Positions 1 to 6,542 of a stretch of 21,299 nt of DNA are shown piece by piece. A model generated the notes under the pieces. It saw only the letters and a program-made list of their open reading frames with translations, did no database searches and was not told where the DNA came from. Location: NCBI GenBank assembly GCA_039805565.1, contig JBDLTZ010000132.1, forward strand, positions 1-21,299, read 5' to 3'. Origin of the DNA: CALJIC01 sp039805565 (GTDB taxonomy: Bacteria; Chloroflexota; Chloroflexia; Chloroflexales; Roseiflexaceae). Position numbers and translations under genes: made by a program. Numbering within the stretch: the first letter of the stretch is position 1; each line of letters opens with the position of its first letter.

Positions 1-401
1 ACGGGCGCCAGGCGGCGGAGGTGCGCCCGCCAGAGCCCGGCCTCGTCCACGGCGCGGCCGGCGGCGAGCCGCAGCGCGAAGGCGTCGAGGTCCCAGGCGA
101 GCAGCGCGGCGACGACCCCGGTGAGGCCCCAGCCAGCCGCGAGCCCGCTGAGCACTCCGTACCCCGCGGCGAGCACGAGCAGCAGGAGGGCGATGGAGCC
201 AGGCCACCCCAGGCCGCGCCGCTGCCCTCCGAACCACCCGACGCCCACCAGGGCGCAGAGCAGCGCCTCGGGCCAGCGCCCGGCGAGTGCGTAGGCGAGC
301 GCCGGGACCGCGGCTGCGGCGGTGATGCTGGCGGCGACGAGACGGTGCATCGGCTGGTAGACCTCCGTGATAGCGCTGCGGAGCACGTGGGCAGCTGTCA
401 T
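1..401 (-). CDS. Membrane protein, partial (C-terminus beyond window)
   Basis: A stop-free reading frame begins at the ATG at 401-399 and runs off the left edge, giving 133 visible residues. Its start lies 2 nt after the DUF58 stop (TGA-AA-ATG) and no Shine-Dalgarno is evident, so translation probably depends on re-initiation from DUF58. The visible protein is very hydrophobic: about residues 20-40 and 45-57, then a long stretch at about 68-110, look like three to four membrane segments separated by short Arg-rich turns. It is the last visible gene of the MoxR/DUF58 module. In many bacteria this place holds a transglutaminase-type or other multi-pass membrane protein, but no transglutaminase domain is visible here. 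I do not recognise the family. Confidence 0.75.
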   Translation of the reverse strand, partial: MTAAHVLRSAITEVYQPMHRLVAASITAAAAVPALAYALAGRWPEALLCALVGVGWFGGQRRGLGWPGSIALLLLVLAAGYGVLSGLAAGWGLTGVVAALLAWDLDAFALRLAAGRAVDEAGLWRAHLRRLAP

Positions 402-403
402 TT

Positions 404-1657
404 TCAATACGTGAAGAACGGCCGGCTCAGCGCCTGCTCGGCGAGCTGCTGGAACGGTAGGTCTGGCCCCCAGTCTACCACGCGCACGCCGGTCTCACGG
501 ACCCGGTGCAGCAGCAGGTCGCGCTCCACGCGCAGCACGCGGCAGGTCAGCTCAGCTGCGGGGCCGGGTGGCAGGAGGCGCCGCTCGTGCTCCACCGGGT
601 CCGGGCTGATCACCAGGAGCTCGTAGCCATGGGCGCGGATGCGCGTCAGGGTGCGCGGGTCATCGTGCTGGAGCGGGCTGATCAGGATCAGCTGCGAGCG
701 AGCCGGGAACTGGCGCGTGGGCAGGTTGTCGAGGCTCTCGAAGGCGATATGGTCGCCCTGCTCGGCGCGGGCCAGGGCGCGCATGATGCGCTCGCGCTGG
801 CGCTTGCCGTAGCCGGGGAAAGTCCAGTCGAGGCCATACCCGTAGGTGACGAGGCCGACGCGGTTGCCGCGGTCGAGCAGGGCGTCGGCGAGGGCGGCGG
901 CAGCCTCGACGGAGCGCTCGAACAGCTCGGGGGGGATGCCGTCGCCGCGGCGCGCGTCGAGGATGATGCCGACGTCGATCACGCGCTCTTGCTCGAACTC
1001 GTTGACGAACAGGGTCTCGGGGTAGCGGGCGCTGACGCGGGCGTTAATCCAGCGCGTGGGGTCGCCGGGCTGGTACTCGCGGACGCCAAAGAAGTCGATG
1101 CCGGGGCCGCCCTGGCGCGCGGGGATGAGGCCGGCGTTGTTACGGGTGCGGCGCGGGCGGATATCGAGCCGGCGCAGGCGGGTGTGGGGCGGTAGCACGA
1201 ACAGGCGACCGGGGGCGGGCACCTGGGCCGAAGCCCCGCGCAGGCCGAGCGGGTCGGTGATGGAGGCGCGGAGGTGCTGCCAGCGGTACATGCCGCGCGG
1301 GCCGCTGGCGGTGTAGGAGAGGGTCGCGCTCTCACCGGGGGCTATGGTCACGCGTAGTGCTGCGTCTCCGTCGGTGAGCTCGAGCCCGGCGGGGAGCTGG
1401 TCCTCGATCAGCAGGTCGAGTGGGGCGGTGCCGGCGTTGGTGACCTCGAGGCGCACGTGTACTGGCTCGCCGGGGCCGGCGCGCTCGGCGAGGGAGCGGT
1501 TTGCAGCGAGCTTCGGCGGCTCGGGGCGGGCGAGCAGCGCGGCGCCGAGGTAGACCAGCAGCGGCAGAGCGAGGGCGAGCAGCGCGCCGCTGAGGGTGGC
1601 GAGCCCGGCGACTACGAGGGCGTACAGCGCGAGGGCGAGCACGAGGGTGCGACTCAT
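404..1657 (-). CDS. DUF58 domain protein (MoxR-associated)
   Basis: A 417-aa protein whose first 45 residues form two adjacent membrane helices. A beta-rich extracytoplasmic-type region follows (about 60-160), then the DUF58 signature at about 186-220 (GIDFFGVREYQPGDPTRWI and SARYPETLFVNEFE). A vWA-like fold follows with Asp234 where a MIDAS motif would begin, but the Ser residues of a true MIDAS are absent (ILDARRGDG). DUF58 proteins are nearly always paired with MoxR ATPases and are thought to act in envelope protein or complex maturation; the biochemical role is not established. I chose the ATG at 1657 because a GGAGG lies about 7 nt upstream. The longer in-frame reading up to 1894 is only the 63-bp repeat array, which happens to lack stops. 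MoxR lies upstream and the edge membrane protein is coupled downstream. Confidence 0.9.
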   Translation of the reverse strand: MSRTLVLALALYALVVAGLATLSGALLALALPLLVYLGAALLARPEPPKLAANRSLAERAGPGEPVHVRLEVTNAGTAPLDLLIEDQLPAGLELTDGDAALRVTIAPGESATLSYTASGPRGMYRWQHLRASITDPLGLRGASAQVPAPGRLFVLPPHTRLRRLDIRPRRTRNNAGLIPARQGGPGIDFFGVREYQPGDPTRWINARVSARYPETLFVNEFEQERVIDVGIILDARRGDGIPPELFERSVEAAAALADALLDRGNRVGLVTYGYGLDWTFPGYGKRQRERIMRALARAEQGDHIAFESLDNLPTRQFPARSQLILISPLQHDDPRTLTRIRAHGYELLVISPDPVEHERRLLPPGPAAELTCRVLRVERDLLLHRVRETGVRVVDWGPDLPFQQLAEQALSRPFFTY

Positions 1658-1684
1658 CGGTCGCCTCCGGTGGTGGTTGGTGTA

Positions 1685-1897
1685 GGGAGGCTCCGCCCCC
1701 TGCACCCCGCTTCGTCCGGGCAGTCCAGCCCGAGCCTGGCTTTCGCAGGGAGGCTCCGCCCCCTGCACCCCGCTTCGTCCGGGCAGTCCAGCCCGAGCCT
1801 GGCTTTCGTAGGGAGGCTCCGCCCCCTGCACCCCGCTTCGTCCGGGCAGTCCAGCCCAGGCCTGGCTTTCGCAGGGAGGCTCCGTCCCCTGCACCCC
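1685..1897. repeat. 63-bp tandem repeat array (3 full copies plus a partial)
   Basis: Units start at 1685, 1748, 1811 and 1874, each beginning GGGAGGCTCCG, with an exact period of 63 bp. Copies 1 and 2 differ at one base, copy 3 has a short CGAG/CAGG change, and the fourth stops after 24 bp (to 1897) with one substitution. Because 63 is divisible by 3, every frame stays open through the array, which creates spurious N-terminal extensions of DUF58. It lies within 30 bp upstream of the DUF58 start codon, in the probable leader of that gene. Confidence 0.95.
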
Positions 1898-2066
1898 CGC
1901 CGGGGGGCACGCCGTCCCTCGGACCCCCTGCAGGAGATGCGGCTGCGTGCAAATCGCCCGTTGTCACGGCAGGGGTCACTCTGCGAGCGCCCGTCTCCCC
2001 AGGGAAGCTCATTCATCGTGCCGGCGTGATGTCGGTCTGATAGGGCTCCCCTTGCGGGGGAGGTCT

Positions 2067-2090
2067 GGAGGGGGCTGCCAAGCCCCCTCC
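2067..2090. terminator. Strong GC hairpin between MoxR and DUF58
   Basis: A perfect 10-bp stem (GGAGGGGGCT 2067-2076 with AGCCCCCTCC 2081-2090) and a 4-nt loop. There is no T-tract on either side, so it may attenuate, stabilise or process the mRNA rather than terminate it. It overlaps the first 34-bp direct repeat and resembles the G-rich elements elsewhere in the window. Confidence 0.45.
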
Positions 2091-2188
2091 AGCGGGGGGC
2101 GCGGGGGGCAGGAGCCCGCCCGCTGGGGACGCAGGCGGTGGCGGGGTCAGCACACCTCCAGCGGGGGGCGCGGGGGGCAGGAGCCCGC
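2086..2188. repeat. 34-bp direct repeat pair
   Basis: Identical 34-bp copies at 2086-2119 and 2155-2188, starting CCTCCAGCGGGGGGC and ending GGAGCCCGC, 69 bp apart start to start. The second copy ends 7 bp from the MoxR stop codon. This is a simple duplication, not a CRISPR: there are only two copies and no series of spacers. Confidence 0.9.
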
Positions 2189-2195
2189 ACACTTA

Positions 2196-3164
2196 TCATC
2201 GACGCGTCTCCCCGAGCGAGGGCACCGCCGTGGCGTTCAGGATGGCGCCCAGGATATCGTCGGCGGCGCGGCGCTGCATCCACAGGTCGGGCGTGAGGAT
2301 CAGGCGGTGCGACAGAGCCGGCCGCACGAAGGCCTTGACGTCGTCGGGAATCACGTAGTCGCGCCCGTCGAGCGCGGCCTGGGCGCGGGCCAGTTTGAGC
2401 AGGGCGAGCGAGCCGCGCGGGCTGGAGCCCACTGCCACGCGCGCGTCCTGTCGGGTGGCCGTCACCAGCGCCACGATGTAGCGCTCGATGTCCGGGTTGA
2501 CGTAGACCTCCTCGATGGCGGCGCGCATCTCCAGCAGCTCCGGGCCGCTCGTCACCGTGCGCAGCTCCACCTCGTCGGCGCGGCGCTCGCGGCGGCGGCG
2601 CAGAATCTCCTGCTCCTCCTCGGGGGAGGGGTAGCCCACCGAGAGCTTCACCAGGAAGCGGTCGAGCTGCGCCTCGGGGAGAGGGAACGTGCCCTCGTAC
2701 TCGATCGGGTTCTGGGTGGCGAGCACCAGGAACGGCTCGGAGAGCTCCATCGTCTCGCCCTCGAGCGTGACCTGGCGCTCCTGCATCGCCTCGAGTAGCG
2801 CGCTCTGGGTCTTGGGTGAGGCGCGGTTGATCTCGTCGGCCAGCAGGATGTTGGTGAAGATCGGGCCGCGGCGCAGCTCGAACCGGCCGGAGGCGCGGTC
2901 GTACACGTAGCTGCCCGTGATGTCGCCGGGGAGCAGGTCGGGCGTAAACTGGACGCGCTTGAACTCGATGCCGAGGACGGTGGCGAAGCTCTTGGCGATC
3001 AGGGTCTTGGCCAGGCCGGGGTAATCCTCGAGCAGGACGTGGCCGCCGGCGAGGGCGGCCGCCATGATCTTCTCCAGCACGGCGCGCTTGCCGACGATGG
3101 CGCGCTCGACCTCGTGGATGACGTGGCTGCTGAGGGTGGCCACGTCGCTGATGCCGATAGGCAC
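2196..3164 (-). CDS. MoxR-family AAA+ ATPase
   Basis: A 322-aa protein of the usual MoxR length. The Walker A variant EDYPGLAKT (46-54, Lys53) is typical of MoxR. Walker B is ILLADEINRA with Asp110/Glu111, sensor 1 is ATQNP (149-153), followed by EAQLDRF, and the C-terminal lid helices contain SSPRGSLALLKLARA. MoxR ATPases are cytoplasmic chaperone-like enzymes that remodel or activate partner proteins, often DUF58/vWA proteins. The start is GTG at 3164, with AGGAGAG 8-14 nt upstream. The neighbours fit the standard module: DUF4129 and a small membrane protein upstream, DUF58 downstream. The substrate cannot be told from the sequence. Confidence 0.95.
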   Translation of the reverse strand: MPIGISDVATLSSHVIHEVERAIVGKRAVLEKIMAAALAGGHVLLEDYPGLAKTLIAKSFATVLGIEFKRVQFTPDLLPGDITGSYVYDRASGRFELRRGPIFTNILLADEINRASPKTQSALLEAMQERQVTLEGETMELSEPFLVLATQNPIEYEGTFPLPEAQLDRFLVKLSVGYPSPEEEQEILRRRRERRADEVELRTVTSGPELLEMRAAIEEVYVNPDIERYIVALVTATRQDARVAVGSSPRGSLALLKLARAQAALDGRDYVIPDDVKAFVRPALSHRLILTPDLWMQRRAADDILGAILNATAVPSLGETRR

Positions 3165-3248
3165 GGGCTCTCTCCTATAGCTCGGCGCAAGGCGGGTGAG
3201 CGCAAAGCGGAAGCGTGGTGCAGCGGGCTTGCCGACCTCTCCTCTGGC

Positions 3249-3881
3249 TCAGCGGTCCCGCTCGGTGTTCGAGGGGCGGCTGAGGCGCTCCGGCGGCGGT
3301 TGATCGGGTGCGGCCAGGGACTCGAGCCAGCCGATCACCCGCTCTGGGGGCACGTCGAACGGGCCGCCGCGGACGATGCGCCCGCGGGAGCCGGGCCGCG
3401 GCTGGAAGGCGGCCAGACCGGCGCGCAGGTAGGCGCCCACCTCGGGCGGCGCGTCGAGCCCCGGGTCCTCGATGCGGCCGCGGGCCTGCGCGATGCTGAG
3501 CCCCTCACGGGCGGCGAGAGTCTCGAGGGCGGTGTGCGCCAGGCGCTGGGCCAGCCGGTAGCGAGAGTACTCGTCGCGCTCGGTGAGCTGGAAGAGGCGC
3601 AGCCAGGCGGTGCCCCGCCCGGGGATCCCCTCGGCGGCGCGGCGGCGGGCGGGCGGGAGGCGCAGGTCGTCGAGGCTGCCGATCGCCAGCGCGAGCGTGA
3701 GCCCGACGAGCAGCGTCCAGGGAAGAGCCTGCGGCAGGCTGTCGAGCAGGAGCTGGGTGCCCCAGAGCAGGAACAGCAGCGGCACCACCACCGTGTCGCG
3801 CACGGCGCCGCGCACCGTGGCCGCGATGAGTGCGGCGAGCAGCAGGCCGAGGCCAAGGAGCAGCGCGCGGTTTTTTGTCAT
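3249..3881 (-). CDS. Small membrane protein of the MoxR/DUF58 module
   Basis: 210 residues. The N-terminus has two to three membrane segments (about 5-26, 31-50 and 56-72). A charged cytosolic C-terminal part follows, rich in Arg/Glu and ending in a Pro-rich tail. The start ATG overlaps the stop of the DUF4129 gene (ATGA), showing translational coupling. An 84-bp gap separates it from MoxR. I do not recognise a named family. Position and coupling suggest that it works with the DUF4129 protein in the membrane part of the MoxR/DUF58 system. Confidence 0.85.
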   Translation of the reverse strand: MTKNRALLLGLGLLLAALIAATVRGAVRDTVVVPLLFLLWGTQLLLDSLPQALPWTLLVGLTLALAIGSLDDLRLPPARRRAAEGIPGRGTAWLRLFQLTERDEYSRYRLAQRLAHTALETLAAREGLSIAQARGRIEDPGLDAPPEVGAYLRAGLAAFQPRPGSRGRIVRGGPFDVPPERVIGWLESLAAPDQPPPERLSRPSNTERDR

Positions 3882-4753
3882 GGTTTTGGTCTGCCGTAGG
3901 CTTCGACGATCGCCTGGAGGCAGGCCACGGCCTCGCGCTCCTCGCGCGGGCCGGGCTCGCGCGAGCCGTAGCGCACGCTCTCGAACAGGCGCGTGAGGCG
4001 GCGGATGTGCTCGTCGCGCAGGCCGGCCGCGATGAGGCGGGTCTCGAATTCGCGCGGCGTGACGGTCTTGTCGCGCTGGACGCCGCGCTGCTCGGCGAGC
4101 ACCTGGCTCATCTCCGCGTAGCAGCGTAGCACTGCGTTGCGCAGCCCCTCGCCGGACTCAATGCCGATCAGCGCGCTCTGGGCGCCGCGGGCGAGCTGCG
4201 CCAGCTGGCTCTCGGGCCTGGGCCGCCGCGCGGCGCGCGCCACCAGCCAGACAGCGGCCACCGCCAGCAGGCCTACGGCCAGGCTCACGGCCAGCACGAG
4301 CCACTGCGGCGGGCTGGAGACAAATGCCGGCGGGACGGCCGGCGCCACCTCGGGTGGCGGCTGCGGGAGGTTGTCCGCGGCCAGCGGGGGTGCTGCGGGG
4401 GGGGCTCCGGGAGACATGGCCTGTGAGTAAAGCCAGCTGAGGGCGAGGTAGATCAGCAGCCCCCAGACGAGGTAGACCGGGATCGCGCGTAGGAGCTGGC
4501 GGCGGAGCGAGGGCGAGACGATCAGGCCAATGACGCTGACGATCAGGCAGATCCAGATGAAGGCTACGAGCACCAGGCGGATATCGAGCGAGGCGCCTCC
4601 GCCGCCGCCGCCGCCCTGGCTGGGGCCGGAGAGCGCGAACGGCTTGCCGGGCTGGAGCTCGATGCCGCCGAGGCCCATCGCCAGCAGCGCCAGTGCCAGA
4701 GCGGCGGCGGCAAGCGTGGCGAGCGGCAGGTGCCTGCGGACGATGTTCATCAT
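3878..4753 (-). CDS. DUF4129 domain membrane protein
   Basis: 291 aa. An N-terminal membrane helix (about 10-32) is followed by a Gly-run linker (47-54), two helices at about 58-82 and 90-112, a Pro/Ala-rich extracytoplasmic linker (113-147) and a fourth helix (150-172). The cytosolic C-terminus (about 195-280) carries the DUF4129 pattern RCYAEMSQVLAEQRG, then TPREFETRL and LTRLFESVRYG. DUF4129 proteins occur with transglutaminase, MoxR and DUF58 genes; their function is unknown. The start overlaps the creatininase stop in an ATGA, and its own stop overlaps the next start in the same way, so it sits in the middle of a tightly coupled operon. Confidence 0.88.
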   Translation of the reverse strand: MMNIVRRHLPLATLAAAALALALLAMGLGGIELQPGKPFALSGPSQGGGGGGGASLDIRLVLVAFIWICLIVSVIGLIVSPSLRRQLLRAIPVYLVWGLLIYLALSWLYSQAMSPGAPPAAPPLAADNLPQPPPEVAPAVPPAFVSSPPQWLVLAVSLAVGLLAVAAVWLVARAARRPRPESQLAQLARGAQSALIGIESGEGLRNAVLRCYAEMSQVLAEQRGVQRDKTVTPREFETRLIAAGLRDEHIRRLTRLFESVRYGSREPGPREEREAVACLQAIVEAYGRPKP

Positions 4754-5574
4754 AGCGGCAGGCTATCTTCGGGTGCTGTGGCGGTCTTCTCGCGCCACCA
4801 GTCCGCGATCGCCTGCTCCCAGGAGGTGCGGAAGTAGCGCTCGGCGTAGGCGCGGTACCCGGCGCGGCGGCGGGCGTAGAGCTCGCGCAGCGCGTCGGGC
4901 GAGCCGTGGGAGACCAGCGCGCCCACCGACAGAGCGATGCGCTCGGTGGCCAATGCCAGCGCGGACTCCCCCTGGCCCGCCGTGGCGGCGCGCGGGTCGT
5001 CGCCAAGCACGGCGGAGGTCGCGGGGCGCAGCTCGGCGCCGTCGAGCGCGGCGAGATCCACGAGCTTGGGGCGCAGCGCCAGCAGCAGGGCCGTCTCCCA
5101 GAGCGCTGCGTGGTCGAGCATCTGCTCGTCCACCAGGGCGAGCGGGGGCACCGCGAGGACGAGCAGGCCGTGCTGCGCTATCGCGTGCTCGGCGGCGTCC
5201 ATGAGCACGAGCTCGTGGCCCTGGGCGTAGTGGCCGCTGAGGAGCACCACGACGCGGAACCCGGCGCGGGCCAGCTCGGCCAGGATGGAGTCCCAGAGCG
5301 CCTGGACGACCTCGGTGGGGACGGAGAGCGAGAAGCGGTGCGGCAGCGCGGTGATCGGCCACCAGGTGGTGGGGAGGAGCACGCCGCCGGTGCGCTGGGC
5401 GGCGCGCTCGGCCACCGCCTCGGCGGTGTAGCCGTCCAGCCCGAAGGGGAGGTGCGGCCCGTGCCACTCGAGCGCGCCCCAGGGCACGTAGGCCACCGGC
5501 GCGGCGGCGACGATCGACTCCAGCTGGTCGGGGTGGAGCTCGGCGTAGCGGCCCCAGGGGGGCGTCGCTGTCAT
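4750..5574 (-). CDS. Creatininase-family amidohydrolase
   Basis: 274 aa, close to the usual family length of about 250-270. The metal-binding pattern is well kept: GALEWHGPHLPFGLDG (Glu36, His38, Asp47), SGHYAQGHE (His115, His120, Glu121) and DHAALWETALLLALRP (His155, Glu160). Creatininase-family enzymes hydrolyse cyclic or linear amides using two divalent metals. The substrate here is unknown: creatinine, a formamide intermediate or another amide are all possible. The start at 5574 is favoured because it overlaps the stop of the reductase gene (ATGA) and has GGAGGG 7 nt upstream; the ATG 15 nt further up lacks these. No mycofactocin genes are nearby, so an MftE role is not supported. Confidence 0.9.
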   Translation of the reverse strand: MTATPPWGRYAELHPDQLESIVAAAPVAYVPWGALEWHGPHLPFGLDGYTAEAVAERAAQRTGGVLLPTTWWPITALPHRFSLSVPTEVVQALWDSILAELARAGFRVVVLLSGHYAQGHELVLMDAAEHAIAQHGLLVLAVPPLALVDEQMLDHAALWETALLLALRPKLVDLAALDGAELRPATSAVLGDDPRAATAGQGESALALATERIALSVGALVSHGSPDALRELYARRRAGYRAYAERYFRTSWEQAIADWWREKTATAPEDSLPL

Positions 5575-6524
5575 GACGTGGCCCTCCATGTCGCTGCGCC
5601 CGCCTGAGGGGGCTTCGGCTGGAGCAGCCGCAGGGCCGCGTAGACGGCCTGGTTGGCGGGGGTAGGCACGCCTAGCTCGCGGCCGATGCGGACGATCGCA
5701 CCGTTGAAGGCCTCGACCTCCAGCGGGCCGCCGCGCTCCACGTCGCGCAGCATCGACGACTTGGTCTCCGCCGGGAAGCGCCGGGCGGTGGCGAGGCCCG
5801 CCTCGACCGGGTCGGCGTCGAAGTGCACGCCTCTGGCGCGCCCCACGGCCTGAGCCTCGCGCATAAGCGTGACGAGCAGCTCGAGCGCCTCGGGGTCGGT
5901 CAGGATCGGGCCGAGCGGGCGGCGGGCCAGCGCGGTGACGCCGCTCATGGCGCAGATGAAGCAGCATTTGCCCCACAGGGCCCCGAGCACGTTCTGGCTG
6001 AGTGTGACGTCGATCCCGGCGCCGGCCAGCGTGTCGCGCACCTGTGCGGCGCGGGCCGTCTCCGCGCCGCTCGGCTCACCGAAGACGATGCGCGCCGAGG
6101 CCATGCCCTGGAAGATCACACCCGGCTCGCGGACGGCCAGCTCGGAGTAGACGATGCCCGGGAGCACGCGGCCCGCGCCGAGGGCGGCCTCGGCCAGCTC
6201 GGGCGCCTCGACGCCGTTCTGCAGCGTGAGGACGGGGGTCTCGGGGCCGAGCAGGGTGGGGATGCGGTCGAGCGCCCTGGCGAGGTCGTAGGTCTTGACG
6301 CATAGCAGCGCCAAGTCCACCTGGCCAATCTCGGATGGGTCGTCGGTGGCATACGCCGGGCGCACGGTGAATGCCCCGGCGGCGGCCTCGACGCGCAGCC
6401 CGCGCTCGCGGATGGCCCGCAGGTGGTCGCCGCGCGCCAGGAGCGCAATGTCGTGCCCCGCGCGCGCCAGGAGCCCGCCGAAGTAGCCGCCGACGCCTCC
6501 TGTTCCCACCACCGCGATCCTCAT
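5571..6524 (-). CDS. Ketopantoate reductase family (PanE/ApbA-like) dehydrogenase
   Basis: 317 aa. The N-terminal Rossmann motif GTGGVGGYFGG (7-17) binds NADP(H), and LLCVKTYD (73-80) and LTLQNGVEAPE (99-109) are typical of the family. The C-terminal helical domain has WGKCCFICAMSGVTALAR (from Trp184, catalytic Lys186), SSMLRD (256-261) and LEVEAFNG with the expected acidic residue at 269. Canonical PanE reduces 2-dehydropantoate to pantoate for CoA synthesis. The two Asn that normally follow the catalytic Lys (Asn180 and Asn184 in E. coli PanE) are Ile190 and Ser194 here, so another 2-oxo acid may be the substrate. It starts 18 bp after hisS and is coupled by ATGA to the creatininase gene. 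Confidence 0.9.
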   Translation of the reverse strand: MRIAVVGTGGVGGYFGGLLARAGHDIALLARGDHLRAIRERGLRVEAAAGAFTVRPAYATDDPSEIGQVDLALLCVKTYDLARALDRIPTLLGPETPVLTLQNGVEAPELAEAALGAGRVLPGIVYSELAVREPGVIFQGMASARIVFGEPSGAETARAAQVRDTLAGAGIDVTLSQNVLGALWGKCCFICAMSGVTALARRPLGPILTDPEALELLVTLMREAQAVGRARGVHFDADPVEAGLATARRFPAETKSSMLRDVERGGPLEVEAFNGAIVRIGRELGVPTPANQAVYAALRLLQPKPPQAGAATWRATS

Positions 6525-6542
6525 TACGCCCCTCGTCTCACA

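Larger units (their letters stand above)
1898..2195. other. Non-coding spacer between MoxR and DUF58
   Basis: About 300 bp without a credible gene: the open frames here have no family signature and no ribosome binding site. It holds a small hairpin (CTCCCC 2046-2051 / GGGGAG 2057-2062), a strong hairpin at 2067-2090, and two copies of a 34-bp repeat at 2086-2119 and 2155-2188. No AT-rich promoter is visible, so DUF58 is probably transcribed by read-through from MoxR across these structures. Confidence 0.7.

Noticed and set aside
1658..1894. N-terminal extension of DUF58 by 79 residues
   Set aside because: It is translated from the 63-bp repeat array and lacks a start signal; ATG 1657 has a good Shine-Dalgarno and begins with the expected membrane helices.
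1685..2188. CRISPR array
   Set aside because: The 63-bp units are adjacent without spacers, the 34-bp unit has only two copies, and no cas gene is present.
4750..5574. MftE (mycofactocin) assignment for the creatininase-family gene
   Set aside because: No mycofactocin precursor, radical SAM MftC or glycosyltransferase is nearby; the nearby radical SAM protein is clearly MoaA and far away.
2196..5574. Anti-phage or other defence island around the MoxR/DUF58 genes
   Set aside because: No nuclease, effector, transposase or integrase is seen, and the module is a common housekeeping arrangement.
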